This document shows, piece after piece, positions 17,835 to 26,957 of a DNA stretch of 64,000 nt. The stretch is from Pararhodobacter aggregans (GTDB taxonomy: Bacteria > Pseudomonadota > Alphaproteobacteria > Rhodobacterales > Rhodobacteraceae). Positions within the stretch are counted from its first letter, which is position 1. Every line of letters begins with the position of its first letter. The stretch spans positions 124,001-188,000 of the forward strand of contig NZ_QDDR01000002.1 in assembly GCF_003075525.1 (NCBI RefSeq), given 5' to 3'. Under the pieces are notes generated by a model. That model did no database searches. It saw nothing but the letters and a program-made list of their open reading frames with translations, and was not told where the DNA came from. The position numbers and the translations under genes were made by a program.

Positions 17835-19019
17835 GTGTCGGATATTGTCATCATCGACGCCCTGCGCACCCCGCGCGGCCGGGGCAATGCCAAGGGCGCG
17901 CTGGCGGGGGTGAAACCCGTGGACCTGCTGGCCGCGCCGCTGTCGGCGCTGGCCGGGCGGCACGATCTGCGCGGGCGGGTGCTGGCCGATGCGGTGTTCG
18001 GCTGCGTCACCCAGACGGCCGAGCAGGGCGCCAACATCGGCAAGCTGGGCCTGATCGCGGCGGGCTATGGCGACAGCGTCCCGGGTCTGACCGTCAACCG
18101 CTATTGCGCGAGCGGCCTCAGCGCGCTGGGGCTCGCGGCACTCAGGGCCGGGGCGGAGGATGCGCTGGCCCTCGCCGGCGGGGTGGAGAGCATGTCGCGG
18201 GTGCCGATGGCCTCGGACAAGGGCCCGCTCACCCATGATGTCGCGTTTCAGAAGGCGGCGGGGCTGATCCCCATCGGCATCAGCGCCGACGCGGTGGCCA
18301 CGGCCGAGGGTTTCAGCCGCGCCGAGTGTGACGCCTATGCGGCGGAAAGCCAGCGCCGGGCGGTGGCGGCGCGGGACAGCGGCGCCTTCGCCTCGCTGGT
18401 CGCGGTCGGCGGGCTGGCGGCGGATGAAACCCCGCGCGCGGGCACCAGCGCCGAGAGCCTCTCGGCCCTCGCCCCCGCCTTTGCCGAGATGGGCGGGAAA
18501 TACGGGCTCGACGCGGCGATCATGGCCCATACCGGGCTGGAAAGGGTGGATCACGTCCACCACGCGGGCAATTCCCCCGCCATGGCCGATGGCGCCTCGG
18601 CGGTGCTGCTGGGCACGGCGGCGGCCGCGTCGCGCGCCGGGCTGAAGCCAAGGGCGCGGCTGCTGGCCATGGCCGAACTGTCGGTCGACCGGGTGCTGGC
18701 GCTGACCGGCTCGGTCGATGCGGCGCGGGTGGCGCTGGCCAAGGCCGGGCTGTCCCCCGACGACATCGACCTTTTCGAGGTGAACGAGAGCTTCGCCGCT
18801 CTTGCCCTGCATTTCGCCCGCCACATGCAGGTGCCGCCCGACCGGCTCAACGTCAACGGCGGGGCCATCGCGCTGGGTCATGCCATGGGCTCGACCGGGA
18901 CCGCGCTGATCGGCACCGCGCTCGATGAACTGGACCGCCGCGGCGCCCGCCGGGCGCTGATCGCCGCCTGTGGCGCGGCGGGGCTGGCCTCGGCCGTGAT
19001 CGTCGAGCGTATCGCATGA
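17835..19019 (+). CDS. FadA/PcaF-type acetyl-CoA C-acyltransferase (thiolase)
   Basis: A 394-residue thiolase I-type enzyme, distinct from the two SCP2-type ones. It has N-R-Y-C-A-S-G for the nucleophile, N-E-S-F-A, and N-G-G-A-I-A-L-G-H-A-M-G for the histidine. The C-terminal catalytic cysteine loop reads C-G-A-A-G-L-A, a departure from the usual C-G-G-G-x-G. The start is GTG at 17835 after GGGAGAA; frame upstream of this only shadows the previous gene. It overlaps the HxlR gene by ATGA. Likely the terminal thiolysis step, giving acetyl-CoA. Confidence 0.86.
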   Translation: MSDIVIIDALRTPRGRGNAKGALAGVKPVDLLAAPLSALAGRHDLRGRVLADAVFGCVTQTAEQGANIGKLGLIAAGYGDSVPGLTVNRYCASGLSALGLAALRAGAEDALALAGGVESMSRVPMASDKGPLTHDVAFQKAAGLIPIGISADAVATAEGFSRAECDAYAAESQRRAVAARDSGAFASLVAVGGLAADETPRAGTSAESLSALAPAFAEMGGKYGLDAAIMAHTGLERVDHVHHAGNSPAMADGASAVLLGTAAAASRAGLKPRARLLAMAELSVDRVLALTGSVDAARVALAKAGLSPDDIDLFEVNESFAALALHFARHMQVPPDRLNVNGGAIALGHAMGSTGTALIGTALDELDRRGARRALIAACGAAGLASAVIVERIA

Positions 19020-19951
19020 GCGAGACGCAGGATCTGGACCTGATGCGCGACGCGCTGTCGACCTCGGTGCTCAGCCATGCGCTGAAGCTGATCGGCGACC
19101 GCTGGACCATGCAGATCCTGATGGGCGCCTTCATCGGGGTGAAGCGCTTCGACGATTTCCAGACCCGCCTCAACATCCCCCGCCGGACCCTTTCCGACCG
19201 GCTCAGGGCGCTGGTGGCGATGGATATGCTCAGGCCCCGGCTCTATCAGGAACGGCCCGAGCGCTACGCCTATCACCTGACCCGCAAGGGCATGGCGATC
19301 TACGAGGCGACGCTGATGACTTGGGATTGGGAGCATCGCTTCGGCGAGAACCGCATCGCGCTGCCCTCGCGGCTGATCCACAAGACCTGCGGCCACCGCT
19401 TCCTGCCGCAGCTGGTCTGCGAGCATTGCGGCGAGCCGGCGACGATGCACGAGCTGGACCTGCGGCTGAAGCCGAACCCGCATCTGCCGCATGACACCGG
19501 CGGGCCGGACCGGGCGCCCAAGGTGACCGTCAAGGACGGGGCGATGTCGCATCTGGCGCTCAGGCTCGACCGCTGGTCGCTGATGATCGTGGCGGCGCAG
19601 GTGCTGGGCTGCCGGCATTTCGACCAGATGGCCTATGTGCTGCGGATCAGCGCCCCGCTGCTGAGCCGTCGTCTGGCGGCGATGGTCGAGGCGGGCCTGC
19701 TGACGGTCGAGCAGGACCGCGAGGACGGACGGCGCCGGGTCTATCTGCTGACCCCGGCAAGCCGGGCGCTGTTCCCCTACATCACGCTCCTTTCAACCTG
19801 GGCCAGCGAGCAGCTCTTTCACGAGCCAAGCTCGATCCGCCCCTATCACAAGACCTGCGGCAAGCCTTTCGTGCCGCGCGCGACCTGCGGCCATTGCCAC
19901 CAGCGGCTGCAGGCCTGGGACGTGACTTTCGAAACGGGGCAGGGAACATGA
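19016..19951 (+). CDS. Double-domain HxlR-family regulator with paired Cys/His knuckles
   Basis: A 311-residue protein made of two HxlR-type winged-helix halves. The first covers residues about 12-105 (entry helix with G-D-R-W-T-M). The second covers about 177-265 (L-D-R-W-S-L-M). Each half is followed by the same motif, H-K-T-C-x9-C-x2-C, at residues 122-138 and 278-294, which looks like a zinc knuckle. Ordinary HxlR proteins have about 110-150 residues and dimerise; this one is a covalent pseudo-dimer. It is embedded in operon B with ATGA overlaps on both sides, so it likely autoregulates the operon. The truncated gene at 1-664 has the same design. Confidence 0.85.
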   Translation: MSETQDLDLMRDALSTSVLSHALKLIGDRWTMQILMGAFIGVKRFDDFQTRLNIPRRTLSDRLRALVAMDMLRPRLYQERPERYAYHLTRKGMAIYEATLMTWDWEHRFGENRIALPSRLIHKTCGHRFLPQLVCEHCGEPATMHELDLRLKPNPHLPHDTGGPDRAPKVTVKDGAMSHLALRLDRWSLMIVAAQVLGCRHFDQMAYVLRISAPLLSRRLAAMVEAGLLTVEQDREDGRRRVYLLTPASRALFPYITLLSTWASEQLFHEPSSIRPYHKTCGKPFVPRATCGHCHQRLQAWDVTFETGQGT

Positions 19952-20832
19952 GCAGCCATCTGGAACTTTTTGCCCAACTCACCGCCAATGGCGTCGCCGT
20001 CGGCTCGATCTATGCGCTGGTCGCGCTGGGGATCGTGCTGATCCACAAGGCGACCGAGGTGCTGAACTTCGCCCATGGCGACCTGCTGGTGGTCGCGGCC
20101 TTCAGCGCCTGGGCGCTGATCGACAAGGCGGGGCTGTCCTTCTGGCTGGTGCTGCCGCTGGTGGCGCTGGCCATGGGGGTGCTGGCCTACGGCATCGACG
20201 CGCTGGTGGTGCGCCGGATCGTCGGCCAGCCGCAATTCGCGGGCGTCATGCTGACCATCGCCATCGCCTTCATGATGCGGGGCCTCGTCAGCATGGGGTT
20301 CGGCACGGAATCGCAAAGCTATGACACGCCCTGGACCGGTTCCTCGACCGAGATCCTGGGCATCACCGTGGCCGATCTGTCTTTGGTCATCATGGGGTCG
20401 GTGCTGCTGATCGCGGCGCTGCTGTGGCTTTTCTTCCGCTACACAAGGCTGGGGATCGCCATGCAGGCGGCCAGCCAGAACCAGCTGGCGGCGCATCTGA
20501 ACGGGGTGCGGGTGAAGCGGGTCAATTCGCTGGTCTGGGCGCTGGCCGGGGTCACTGCCGCCGTCGCCGGGATCTTCCTCGCGCCGATCACGCTGGTCGA
20601 TACCTCGCTGTGGCTCATCACGCTGAAGGCGCTGGCGGCGATCGTGCTGGGCGGCTTCGGCAGCCTGCCGGGCGCGGTGATCGGCGGCATCCTGATCGGG
20701 CTGATCGAGCAATACGCGGGCGTCTACCTGATGCATGGGGTCAAGGACATCGCCGCCTATCTGGTCCTGATCCTGGTGCTGATCCTGCGCCCGACCGGGA
20801 TCATGGGCGAAGCCCATGGGCGGAGGGTCTGA
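19948..20832 (+). CDS. livH: Branched-chain-type ABC transporter permease LivH
   Basis: A 294-residue inner-membrane permease with about eight hydrophobic segments and the LivH signature G-S-I-Y-A-L-V-A-L-G near the start, then N-F-A-H-G-D-L. It pairs with LivM and the two ATPases that follow. Liv-type systems linked to acyl-CoA ligases often import aromatic acids or other carboxylates rather than amino acids, and that reading fits here. ATG at 19948 overlaps the regulator stop. Confidence 0.88.
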   Translation: MSSHLELFAQLTANGVAVGSIYALVALGIVLIHKATEVLNFAHGDLLVVAAFSAWALIDKAGLSFWLVLPLVALAMGVLAYGIDALVVRRIVGQPQFAGVMLTIAIAFMMRGLVSMGFGTESQSYDTPWTGSSTEILGITVADLSLVIMGSVLLIAALLWLFFRYTRLGIAMQAASQNQLAAHLNGVRVKRVNSLVWALAGVTAAVAGIFLAPITLVDTSLWLITLKALAAIVLGGFGSLPGAVIGGILIGLIEQYAGVYLMHGVKDIAAYLVLILVLILRPTGIMGEAHGRRV

Positions 20833-20835
20833 ACC

Positions 20836-21912
20836 ATGCGCTTCGACTATCACACGCAGTACCGACAGGGCTTCGCGCTGCTGCCCCACACCAGCGACCG
20901 CGTGCTTTATGGCCTGCTGATCGCGCTCCTGCTGGCGGTGCCCTTCTTCGCCTCGACCTATCTGCTGGGCGAGTTGGGCTATGTGCTGATCCTGTGCATC
21001 GCCGCCATGGGGCTGATGGTGCTGACCGGCTTCACCGGACAGGTGAGCCTCGGCCACGCCAGTTTCGTGGCCATCGGTGCCTATGCCCATGCCTGGCTGA
21101 TGACCCAGGGCCTGCCCTTCGCCCTGTCGCTGCCGCTGGCGGCGCTGATCTCGGCCGGGGCGGGGCTGGTGGTGGGGATCCCGGCGATCCGCGTTTCGGG
21201 CCTGTACCTCGCCATGGTGACGCTGGCCTTTTCCATCGTGGTGGAACAGGTGATCGGCCTCTGGCGCGGGGTGACCGGCGGGTTCATGGGCATGCTGGTG
21301 CCGAACCCCGAGCTGTTGGGCCTGTCGCTGTCCTCGCCCCGCGCGTTCTATTACGTCTGCCTGTTCTTCACGCTGGCGGTGCTGCTGGCGCTCTTGAACC
21401 TGATGCGGTCGGGCATCGGGCGGTCCTTCGTCGGCGTCCGCGATTCCGAGGCCGCGGCCTATGCGCTGGGCATCCCGGTCAAGCGGGTCAAGGTCGGCGC
21501 CTTCGGCCTGTCCGCCGGGGTCACGGGGCTGGCGGGCGCGCTGATGGCGCATCACATCGGCTACCTCACGCCCGACGCCTTCACCCTGCTTCTGTCGCTC
21601 GATCTGGTGCTGATGGTGGTGATCGGCGGCATGGGCAGCCTGCGCGGCGCCATCCTCGGCGCGATCCTCATCAGCCTGCTGCCCCGTGCCGTCGCCGCGC
21701 TGAAGGCGCTGCTGCCGGACGCCATGGCCCGCCAGTCGGGGATGGAGATCTTCGTCGCGGGCGCGGTGCTGGCTTTCTTCGTGCTGTTCGAGCCGATGGG
21801 CCTGAACGGTCGCTGGCTGAAGCTGCGCGCGCTGGGCGAGAGTTTCCCGCTGTATCGCCGCGACACCTTCCGCCGCCAGAAAAGCTACATGCGTTCGGAG
21901 AGAAACCGATGA
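20836..21912 (+). CDS. livM: Branched-chain-type ABC transporter permease LivM
   Basis: A 358-residue permease, the partner of LivH, with about nine hydrophobic segments. The family stretch G-Q-V-S-L-G-H-A-S-F is at about residues 68-77, and the G-G-M-G-S-L-R-G loop near residue 260 contacts the ATPases. The C-terminal 30 residues are charged and cytosolic. It starts three bases after livH and overlaps livG by four. Confidence 0.9.
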   Translation: MRFDYHTQYRQGFALLPHTSDRVLYGLLIALLLAVPFFASTYLLGELGYVLILCIAAMGLMVLTGFTGQVSLGHASFVAIGAYAHAWLMTQGLPFALSLPLAALISAGAGLVVGIPAIRVSGLYLAMVTLAFSIVVEQVIGLWRGVTGGFMGMLVPNPELLGLSLSSPRAFYYVCLFFTLAVLLALLNLMRSGIGRSFVGVRDSEAAAYALGIPVKRVKVGAFGLSAGVTGLAGALMAHHIGYLTPDAFTLLLSLDLVLMVVIGGMGSLRGAILGAILISLLPRAVAALKALLPDAMARQSGMEIFVAGAVLAFFVLFEPMGLNGRWLKLRALGESFPLYRRDTFRRQKSYMRSERNR

Positions 21913-22670
21913 CCGCGCTTCTGGAACTCGACGAGGTGGAACTCGCGTTCGGCGGGCTGGTCGCCATCGGCGGGCTGTCGCTCAGGGTCGACAAGGGCGA
22001 GGTTCTGGCGGTGATCGGCCCCAATGGCGCCGGCAAGACCTCGATGCTGAACCTGGTGACGCGGGTCTTCAACGCGCGGCGCGGGCGGATCCGCTTCAAG
22101 GGGCAGGACATCGCCCAGCTGCCGCGCGCGCGGATCGCGCATCTGGGGATCGCGCGGACCTTTCAGAACATCGAACTCTTCGACGCGGCCACCGTGCTCG
22201 ACAACCTCCTGCTGGGGCGTCACCGCTTCGGCTCGGGCGGCTGGTGGCAGCAGGTCCTGCGCACGCCCGCGCTGACCAGGCTGGAGGAAAGCCACCGCGC
22301 CAAGGCCGAGGAGGTGATCGAATTCCTCGACCTCTCGCCCTGGCGCAACGCCCGGGTGGCGGGCCTGCCTTACGGTGTGCGCAAGGTGGTGGAACTGGGC
22401 CGCGCGCTCTGCGCCGAGCCGGAACTCTTGTTCCTCGATGAACCCGCCTCGGGCCTCAATCCCGAGGAAACCCGCGATCTGGCCTTCTGGATCGAGGATA
22501 TCCGCACCGAACTGGGCATCACCGTGGTGATGATCGAACACGACATGTCGCTGGTTTCGGCCGTGGCCGACCGGGTGATCTGCATGGCGCAGGGCAAGAT
22601 GCTGGCCGAGGGCACGCCCGCCGAGGTGCAGGGCCATCCCGATGTCATCGCCGCCTATCTGGGGACGTAA
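21909..22670 (+). CDS. livG: ABC transporter ATPase LivG
   Basis: A 253-residue ATP-binding subunit. Walker A is G-P-N-G-A-G-K-T-S, followed by a Q-loop F-Q-N-I-E-L, Walker B L-L-F-L-D-E-P, and a switch histidine in V-M-I-E-H-D-M. The signature region reads P-Y-G-V-R-K, a LivG-type deviation from LSGGQ. The frame is open far upstream, but the ATG at 21909 overlapping the livM stop is the sensible start. Confidence 0.9.
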   Translation: MTALLELDEVELAFGGLVAIGGLSLRVDKGEVLAVIGPNGAGKTSMLNLVTRVFNARRGRIRFKGQDIAQLPRARIAHLGIARTFQNIELFDAATVLDNLLLGRHRFGSGGWWQQVLRTPALTRLEESHRAKAEEVIEFLDLSPWRNARVAGLPYGVRKVVELGRALCAEPELLFLDEPASGLNPEETRDLAFWIEDIRTELGITVVMIEHDMSLVSAVADRVICMAQGKMLAEGTPAEVQGHPDVIAAYLGT

Positions 22671-22671
22671 C

Positions 22672-23442
22672 ATGCTGCTGGACGTACAGAATCTGGAAAC
22701 CTGGTACGGCCCGATCGCGGCGATGAAGGGCGTCAATCTGACGGTGGCCGAGGGGCGGATCGTCGCCGTGCTGGGCGCCAACGGGGCGGGGAAGACCACG
22801 CTGCTCAACACACTGGCGGGCGTCATCGACCCGTTCAAGGGGCAGGCATTGTTCCTGGGGCAGCCGGTGCAGGGCCTCGACGCCGATGAGGTGGCGCGTC
22901 GGGGCCTCGTGCTGGTGCCCGAGGGGCGGCAGATCTATCCCTTCCTCACGGTGCGCGACAATCTGATGATGGGCGCCTATGCCCGGCGCGACCGCGACGC
23001 CGTGGCCCGGGATCTTGAGAAGGTGCAGGCGTGGTTTCCCCGCCTCAAGGAACGCGACAGCCAGCACGCGGGGCTGCTGTCCGGGGGCGAACAGCAGATG
23101 GTGGCCATCGGGCGCGCCTATCTTTCCGCGCCGAAACTCCTCATGCTGGACGAGCCCAGCCTCGGCCTGTCGCCGCGTCTGGTGCAGGTGATCTTCACCA
23201 TCATCCGCCGCATCCGCGACGAGACGGGGACCGCGGTGCTGGTGGTCGAACAGAACGCCGCCGTCGCGCTCAAGCACGGCGACGACGGCTATATCATGGA
23301 GCTGGGCCGCATCGTCGCCGCCGACACCTGCGCGGAACTTTCGCGCAAGGAGGACGTGCGCGAGGCCTATCTCGGCGGGCGCGAGGCCGAGGGGCTGAGC
23401 GGCACGGCGCAACGCTGGAAGCGGCGGAGGACCTGGCGATGA
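22672..23442 (+). CDS. livF: ABC transporter ATPase LivF
   Basis: A 256-residue second ATPase subunit of the Liv system, with Walker A G-A-N-G-A-G-K-T-T, signature L-S-G-G-E-Q-Q, Walker B L-M-L-D-E-P and the L-G-L-S-P motif typical of LivF. It starts two bases after the livG stop. The C-terminal basic tail overlaps the acyl-CoA ligase start. Confidence 0.9.
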   Translation: MLLDVQNLETWYGPIAAMKGVNLTVAEGRIVAVLGANGAGKTTLLNTLAGVIDPFKGQALFLGQPVQGLDADEVARRGLVLVPEGRQIYPFLTVRDNLMMGAYARRDRDAVARDLEKVQAWFPRLKERDSQHAGLLSGGEQQMVAIGRAYLSAPKLLMLDEPSLGLSPRLVQVIFTIIRRIRDETGTAVLVVEQNAAVALKHGDDGYIMELGRIVAADTCAELSRKEDVREAYLGGREAEGLSGTAQRWKRRRTWR

Positions 23443-25283
23443 ACGCGATGAACGCGATGATGGAGCATCCCCTGACCTTTGTCGGTCACGCCACCCCGGC
23501 CGGTGTCTTCCGCGCCCGGGCGCAGGAATGGGCGGCGATGCCCGCCCTTCGTCATAAACGGCGGGGCCTCTGGCAGAGCCTGACCTGGGCCGAGTATTAC
23601 GCGCAGGCCCGCGCTCTGGGTCTGGCGCTGGCCGATCTGGGCGTCCGGCGGGGCGAGGTCGTGGCGGTGCTGGCCGAGAACCGGCCGGAATGGGTGATCG
23701 CCGATATCGGCGCGCAGGCCATGGGGATCGTCGGCAACGGCATCTATCCCACCGCCTCGCCCGAGCAGATGCGCTACATCCTGCAAGACAGCGAAACCCG
23801 GGTGCTGATCGTCGAGAACCAGGAACAGCTGGAAAAGGCGCTGGCCGTGCGGGCGGAATGCCCGGCGCTGGTCAGGATCGTGGTGATCGACCCCGAGGGG
23901 CTGCGCAAGCTCTCGGATCCCGATGTCCTGTTCTGGACCGACCTCTTGGCCCGGGGGATGGACCTGGCCCGGACCCGCGCGGCAGAGTTCGAGGCGGCGA
24001 TCGACGCCGGGCGCTCGGCGGATCTGGCGTTCCTCGTCTATACGTCCGGGACCACCGGGGCGCCCAAGGGGGCGATGATCTCGAACGCGAATGCCATCTT
24101 CCAGATGCAGAAGGCGACCGAGTATCTGGACGCCAAACCGGGCGACAAGTCGCTGAGTTTCCTGCCGCTTTGCCATATCGCCGAGCGCATGGCCTCGGTC
24201 TTCAACCCGCTGGCGCTGGGGCTGATCGTGCATTTCCCCGAAAACGCCGGGACCGTGCAGAACGATCTGCGCGAGGTGGCGCCGCATGTGGTCTTCGCCC
24301 CGCCGCGCTTTTGGGAAAAGATGCATTCGGCGGTGGAGTTGTTCCTGCGTGACGCCACCGGCCCGGCCCGCTGGACCTATCGCACGGCGCTGAAACGCGG
24401 TCGCGCCGGGGTCGAGGCCCGGCTCACGGGGGCGGCGCCGCCGCGGCCCGGGCCGCTCGACGCGCTGCTGAACCGGCTGGCCTTCCGCAACATCAAGGTG
24501 TTCCTGGGGCTTCAGAACTGCCGCAGCGCGCTGACCGGCGCCGCCCCGGTGCCACCCGAGCTGATCCGCTGGTTCCTGTCCATCGGGATTGAACTGCGCG
24601 AGGCGTTCGGGATGACCGAAACCGCCGGTTTCGCCGCCTCCACCCCTTCGGGCGGGATCCGGCTGGGCTGGGCCGGCACCGCCGCCGGGGGCACCGAGAT
24701 CCGCATCGCCGAGGAGGGCGAGATCCAGATCCGCGGCCCCAATGTCTTTGCCGGGTACTGGCGGCAGGCCGACAAGACCGCCGAGACGATCCTGCCCGAC
24801 GGCTGGCTCAGGACCGGCGATTGCGGCGAGGTCAGCCCGGACGGCTATCTGGCGATCCGCGACCGGATCAAGGACATCATCATCACCGCGGGCGGCAAGA
24901 ACATCACGCCGACCCAGATCGAGAGCCAGCTGAAATTCAGCCCCTTCATCACCGATGCGGTGGTGATCGGCGAGGGGCGGCGGTTCCTGACCGCGCTGGT
25001 GATGATCGACCTCGAACACGTCAGCCGCTACGCGCAGGAACAGGCGATCCCCTACACGGATTTCGCCAGCCTGACCCGGGCCGAGGGCGTGGTGCAGCTG
25101 ATCCGGGCCGAGATCGAGGCGGTCAATCCCCGCCTCGCCCGGGTCGAACAGATCAAGGATTTCCGCATCATCGACCAGTTGCTGACGGCCGAGGACGAGG
25201 AACTGACGCCGACCATGAAGCTGAAACGCAAGGTCATCGCGCAGAAATACCGACCGCTTATCGACGGCATGTACCCCTCCTGA
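23439..25283 (+). CDS. Long-chain-type acyl-CoA synthetase
   Basis: A 614-residue ANL-superfamily ligase of the long-chain FACS branch, with P-loop Y-T-S-G-T-T-G-A-P-K, S-F-L-P-L-C-H-I-A-E-R, A-F-G-M-T-E-T and the D-R-I-K-D hinge. It probably activates the acid brought in by the adjacent Liv transporter to its CoA ester. The start is one of a cluster of ATGs in a nine-base repeat (ATGAACGCG twice, then ATGATG). The first, at 23439, overlaps the livF stop and follows GGCGGAGG. Transporter-plus-ligase linkage is common for aromatic acid uptake systems. Confidence 0.87.
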   Translation: MNAMNAMMEHPLTFVGHATPAGVFRARAQEWAAMPALRHKRRGLWQSLTWAEYYAQARALGLALADLGVRRGEVVAVLAENRPEWVIADIGAQAMGIVGNGIYPTASPEQMRYILQDSETRVLIVENQEQLEKALAVRAECPALVRIVVIDPEGLRKLSDPDVLFWTDLLARGMDLARTRAAEFEAAIDAGRSADLAFLVYTSGTTGAPKGAMISNANAIFQMQKATEYLDAKPGDKSLSFLPLCHIAERMASVFNPLALGLIVHFPENAGTVQNDLREVAPHVVFAPPRFWEKMHSAVELFLRDATGPARWTYRTALKRGRAGVEARLTGAAPPRPGPLDALLNRLAFRNIKVFLGLQNCRSALTGAAPVPPELIRWFLSIGIELREAFGMTETAGFAASTPSGGIRLGWAGTAAGGTEIRIAEEGEIQIRGPNVFAGYWRQADKTAETILPDGWLRTGDCGEVSPDGYLAIRDRIKDIIITAGGKNITPTQIESQLKFSPFITDAVVIGEGRRFLTALVMIDLEHVSRYAQEQAIPYTDFASLTRAEGVVQLIRAEIEAVNPRLARVEQIKDFRIIDQLLTAEDEELTPTMKLKRKVIAQKYRPLIDGMYPS

Positions 25284-25346
25284 GGCGGCAGGACGGGGAA
25301 GGGAGAAGGCCGAATGTCATTCCGCCAGTTGAACAGGGAGGTTCTC

Positions 25347-26519
25347 ATGACACTGAACAGACGGCAGATTCTGGCCGGCAGCGCCGCGGCTCTGGCTTTG
25401 GGCGCAAGCCTGCGTCCGGCCCGGGCGGCCGGGGTCCATTCGGACGAGATCGTCATCGGCACGCATCTCGACCTGTCGGGTCCGGCTGCGGCCGGGATGC
25501 CCGCGCTGCGCAACGCCACCGAGCTTGCGCTGGCCGAGGCCAATGCCGCGGGCGGCGTCCACGGCCGCCAGATCCGGCTGATCGTCGAGGATAACGGCTC
25601 GCAGCCGCAGCTTGCCGTGCGCGCGGTGCAAAAGCTGATCCGCTCGGACGAGGTGTTTGCCCTGCTGAACCCCTTCGGCTCGGGCACCAATGCCGCGACC
25701 ATCGGTCAGGCGGTGCAGGCGGGGACCGTGGTCTTCGCGCCCTGGGCTGCGTCCTCGGTCATGCATCAGGTCGCGGGCGGATCGGACCTGCTGTTCACCA
25801 CGGTGCAGAACTACAACACCACGATGAACTCGGCCCTGACCCGGATGCTGCCGGAATGGGGCGTCGAGCGGCTGGGCGGGATCTACATGGAAGGGCCCTT
25901 CGGCGACCTGATCCATGCGGGCGTCACCCCGGCGCTGGAGGCTGCCGGTCTGACCGAGGCGGCGACCGCCGCCTATCGGCCCGGCGACATCGACTTCTCC
26001 AGCCAGGTCGCCCGGATGCGCGCGGCCAATGTCGACACGATCGTCGCCGCGACCATCACCCGCGAGACGGTCGGCGTCATGGCCGAGGTCAAGCGCCTTG
26101 GCTGGGACGATGTGCGCGTGCTCACCGCCATTCCGGGCCGTTCGACCGTGGTGGCGCGGCTGGGCGGGGCGGATACCGAGGGGCTCTACGGTGTCGGCGG
26201 CTGGCGTCTGCACAGCGCGGACACGACCGATCCGGGCGCGCGGGCCTTCATGGATGCCTATCAGGCGGCCTATGGCGACATCCCCGACGAGAACGCGGCC
26301 AACGCCTATTCCTACACCAAGTGGTTCCTCGCCTCGCTCGAGGCCGCGGGCGCCGATCTGACCGCCGAAAGCTTCACCGAAGGCGCGCGCCAGACCCGGC
26401 ATTCGGACTTCACCACCTATGCCGAGGCCGGGTTCGAGAACAACCACGCCATGCCCGAACTGGTCTCCATCGACCGGATCGAGGGCGGCGCCTGGGTCCC
26501 GCAGACCGAGCCGTTCTGA
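25347..26519 (+). CDS. Liv-type periplasmic binding protein, Tat-exported
   Basis: A 390-residue type 1 periplasmic binding protein (LivK/HbaE-like) for the ABC transporter. The N-terminus has T-L-N-R-R-Q-I-L-A-G-S, a twin-arginine signal, with likely cleavage after A-R-A near residue 27. The folded part starts I-V-I-G-T-H-L-D-L-S-G-P, usual for the family. An upstream in-frame ATG at 25314 is rejected because GGGAGG sits seven bases before 25347. It is the last gene of operon B, 63 bases after the ligase, and is followed at once by a terminator hairpin. Confidence 0.88.
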   Translation: MTLNRRQILAGSAAALALGASLRPARAAGVHSDEIVIGTHLDLSGPAAAGMPALRNATELALAEANAAGGVHGRQIRLIVEDNGSQPQLAVRAVQKLIRSDEVFALLNPFGSGTNAATIGQAVQAGTVVFAPWAASSVMHQVAGGSDLLFTTVQNYNTTMNSALTRMLPEWGVERLGGIYMEGPFGDLIHAGVTPALEAAGLTEAATAAYRPGDIDFSSQVARMRAANVDTIVAATITRETVGVMAEVKRLGWDDVRVLTAIPGRSTVVARLGGADTEGLYGVGGWRLHSADTTDPGARAFMDAYQAAYGDIPDENAANAYSYTKWFLASLEAAGADLTAESFTEGARQTRHSDFTTYAEAGFENNHAMPELVSIDRIEGGAWVPQTEPF

Positions 26520-26525
26520 CCGGCA

Positions 26526-26549
26526 GGGGGCGGCAGCCTTGCCGCCCCC
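26526..26549 (+). terminator. Terminator hairpin of operon B
   Basis: A perfect ten-base-pair stem (GGGGGCGGCA / TGCCGCCCCC, four-base loop) begins seven bases after the binding-protein stop. There is no T-run, as is common in high-GC genomes, but stem strength and position support transcription termination. Confidence 0.7.
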
Positions 26550-26957
26550 CAGCCCTTGCGGGTCGCGCCGAGGGTCGCGCAGCCTTGGCCGTTGAGCCGG
26601 ACCCGCGCCCTGAGCGATATTCCCGTGCCGAGGCGCCAGCGCCGCGGGCGGGCTTGCCGTGGCCTGAGGCCGAGTCGCAGCGCCCAAGCCTCGGCCCCCG
26701 TGGTTGTTGCACCCCCCACCGGCATCCTCGACACCGCGCTGCACGTCGATCAGCGGTAGCGCCCTCTCGGCCGGGTACAGGCGACGTCCTGGCAGGGTGC
26801 CTGACCGGCGCGACCCCGGCCGGGCAGCGCCGGGCGATCCCCCGCGACCTGGGGCCAGCAATCCCCCTCAGCCCGGCCTGAAAACTTCTCAATCGCCCCC
26901 GTCCGCCAACCCGGAAACCATGGCCGAGGCCCCGATCCGGGGCGCTCAGGAGAACCC
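26550..26957. other. Non-coding gap with no supported gene
   Basis: About 400 bases between the operon B terminator and the DUF1330 gene. Short frames exist on both strands, but none shows recognisable domain motifs or a good ribosome site. Composition is as GC-rich as the coding DNA, so a decayed gene is possible. No tRNA, repeat array or riboswitch was seen. Confidence 0.5.

Noticed and set aside
23439-23462. ATGAACGCG direct repeat at the acyl-CoA ligase start as a regulatory repeat
   Set aside because: Only two copies, within the coding start; most simply alternative in-frame start codons.
26556-26759. Small plus-strand frame between operon B and the DUF1330 gene
   Set aside because: No ribosome site, no motif and arginine-rich composition typical of random high-GC frames.
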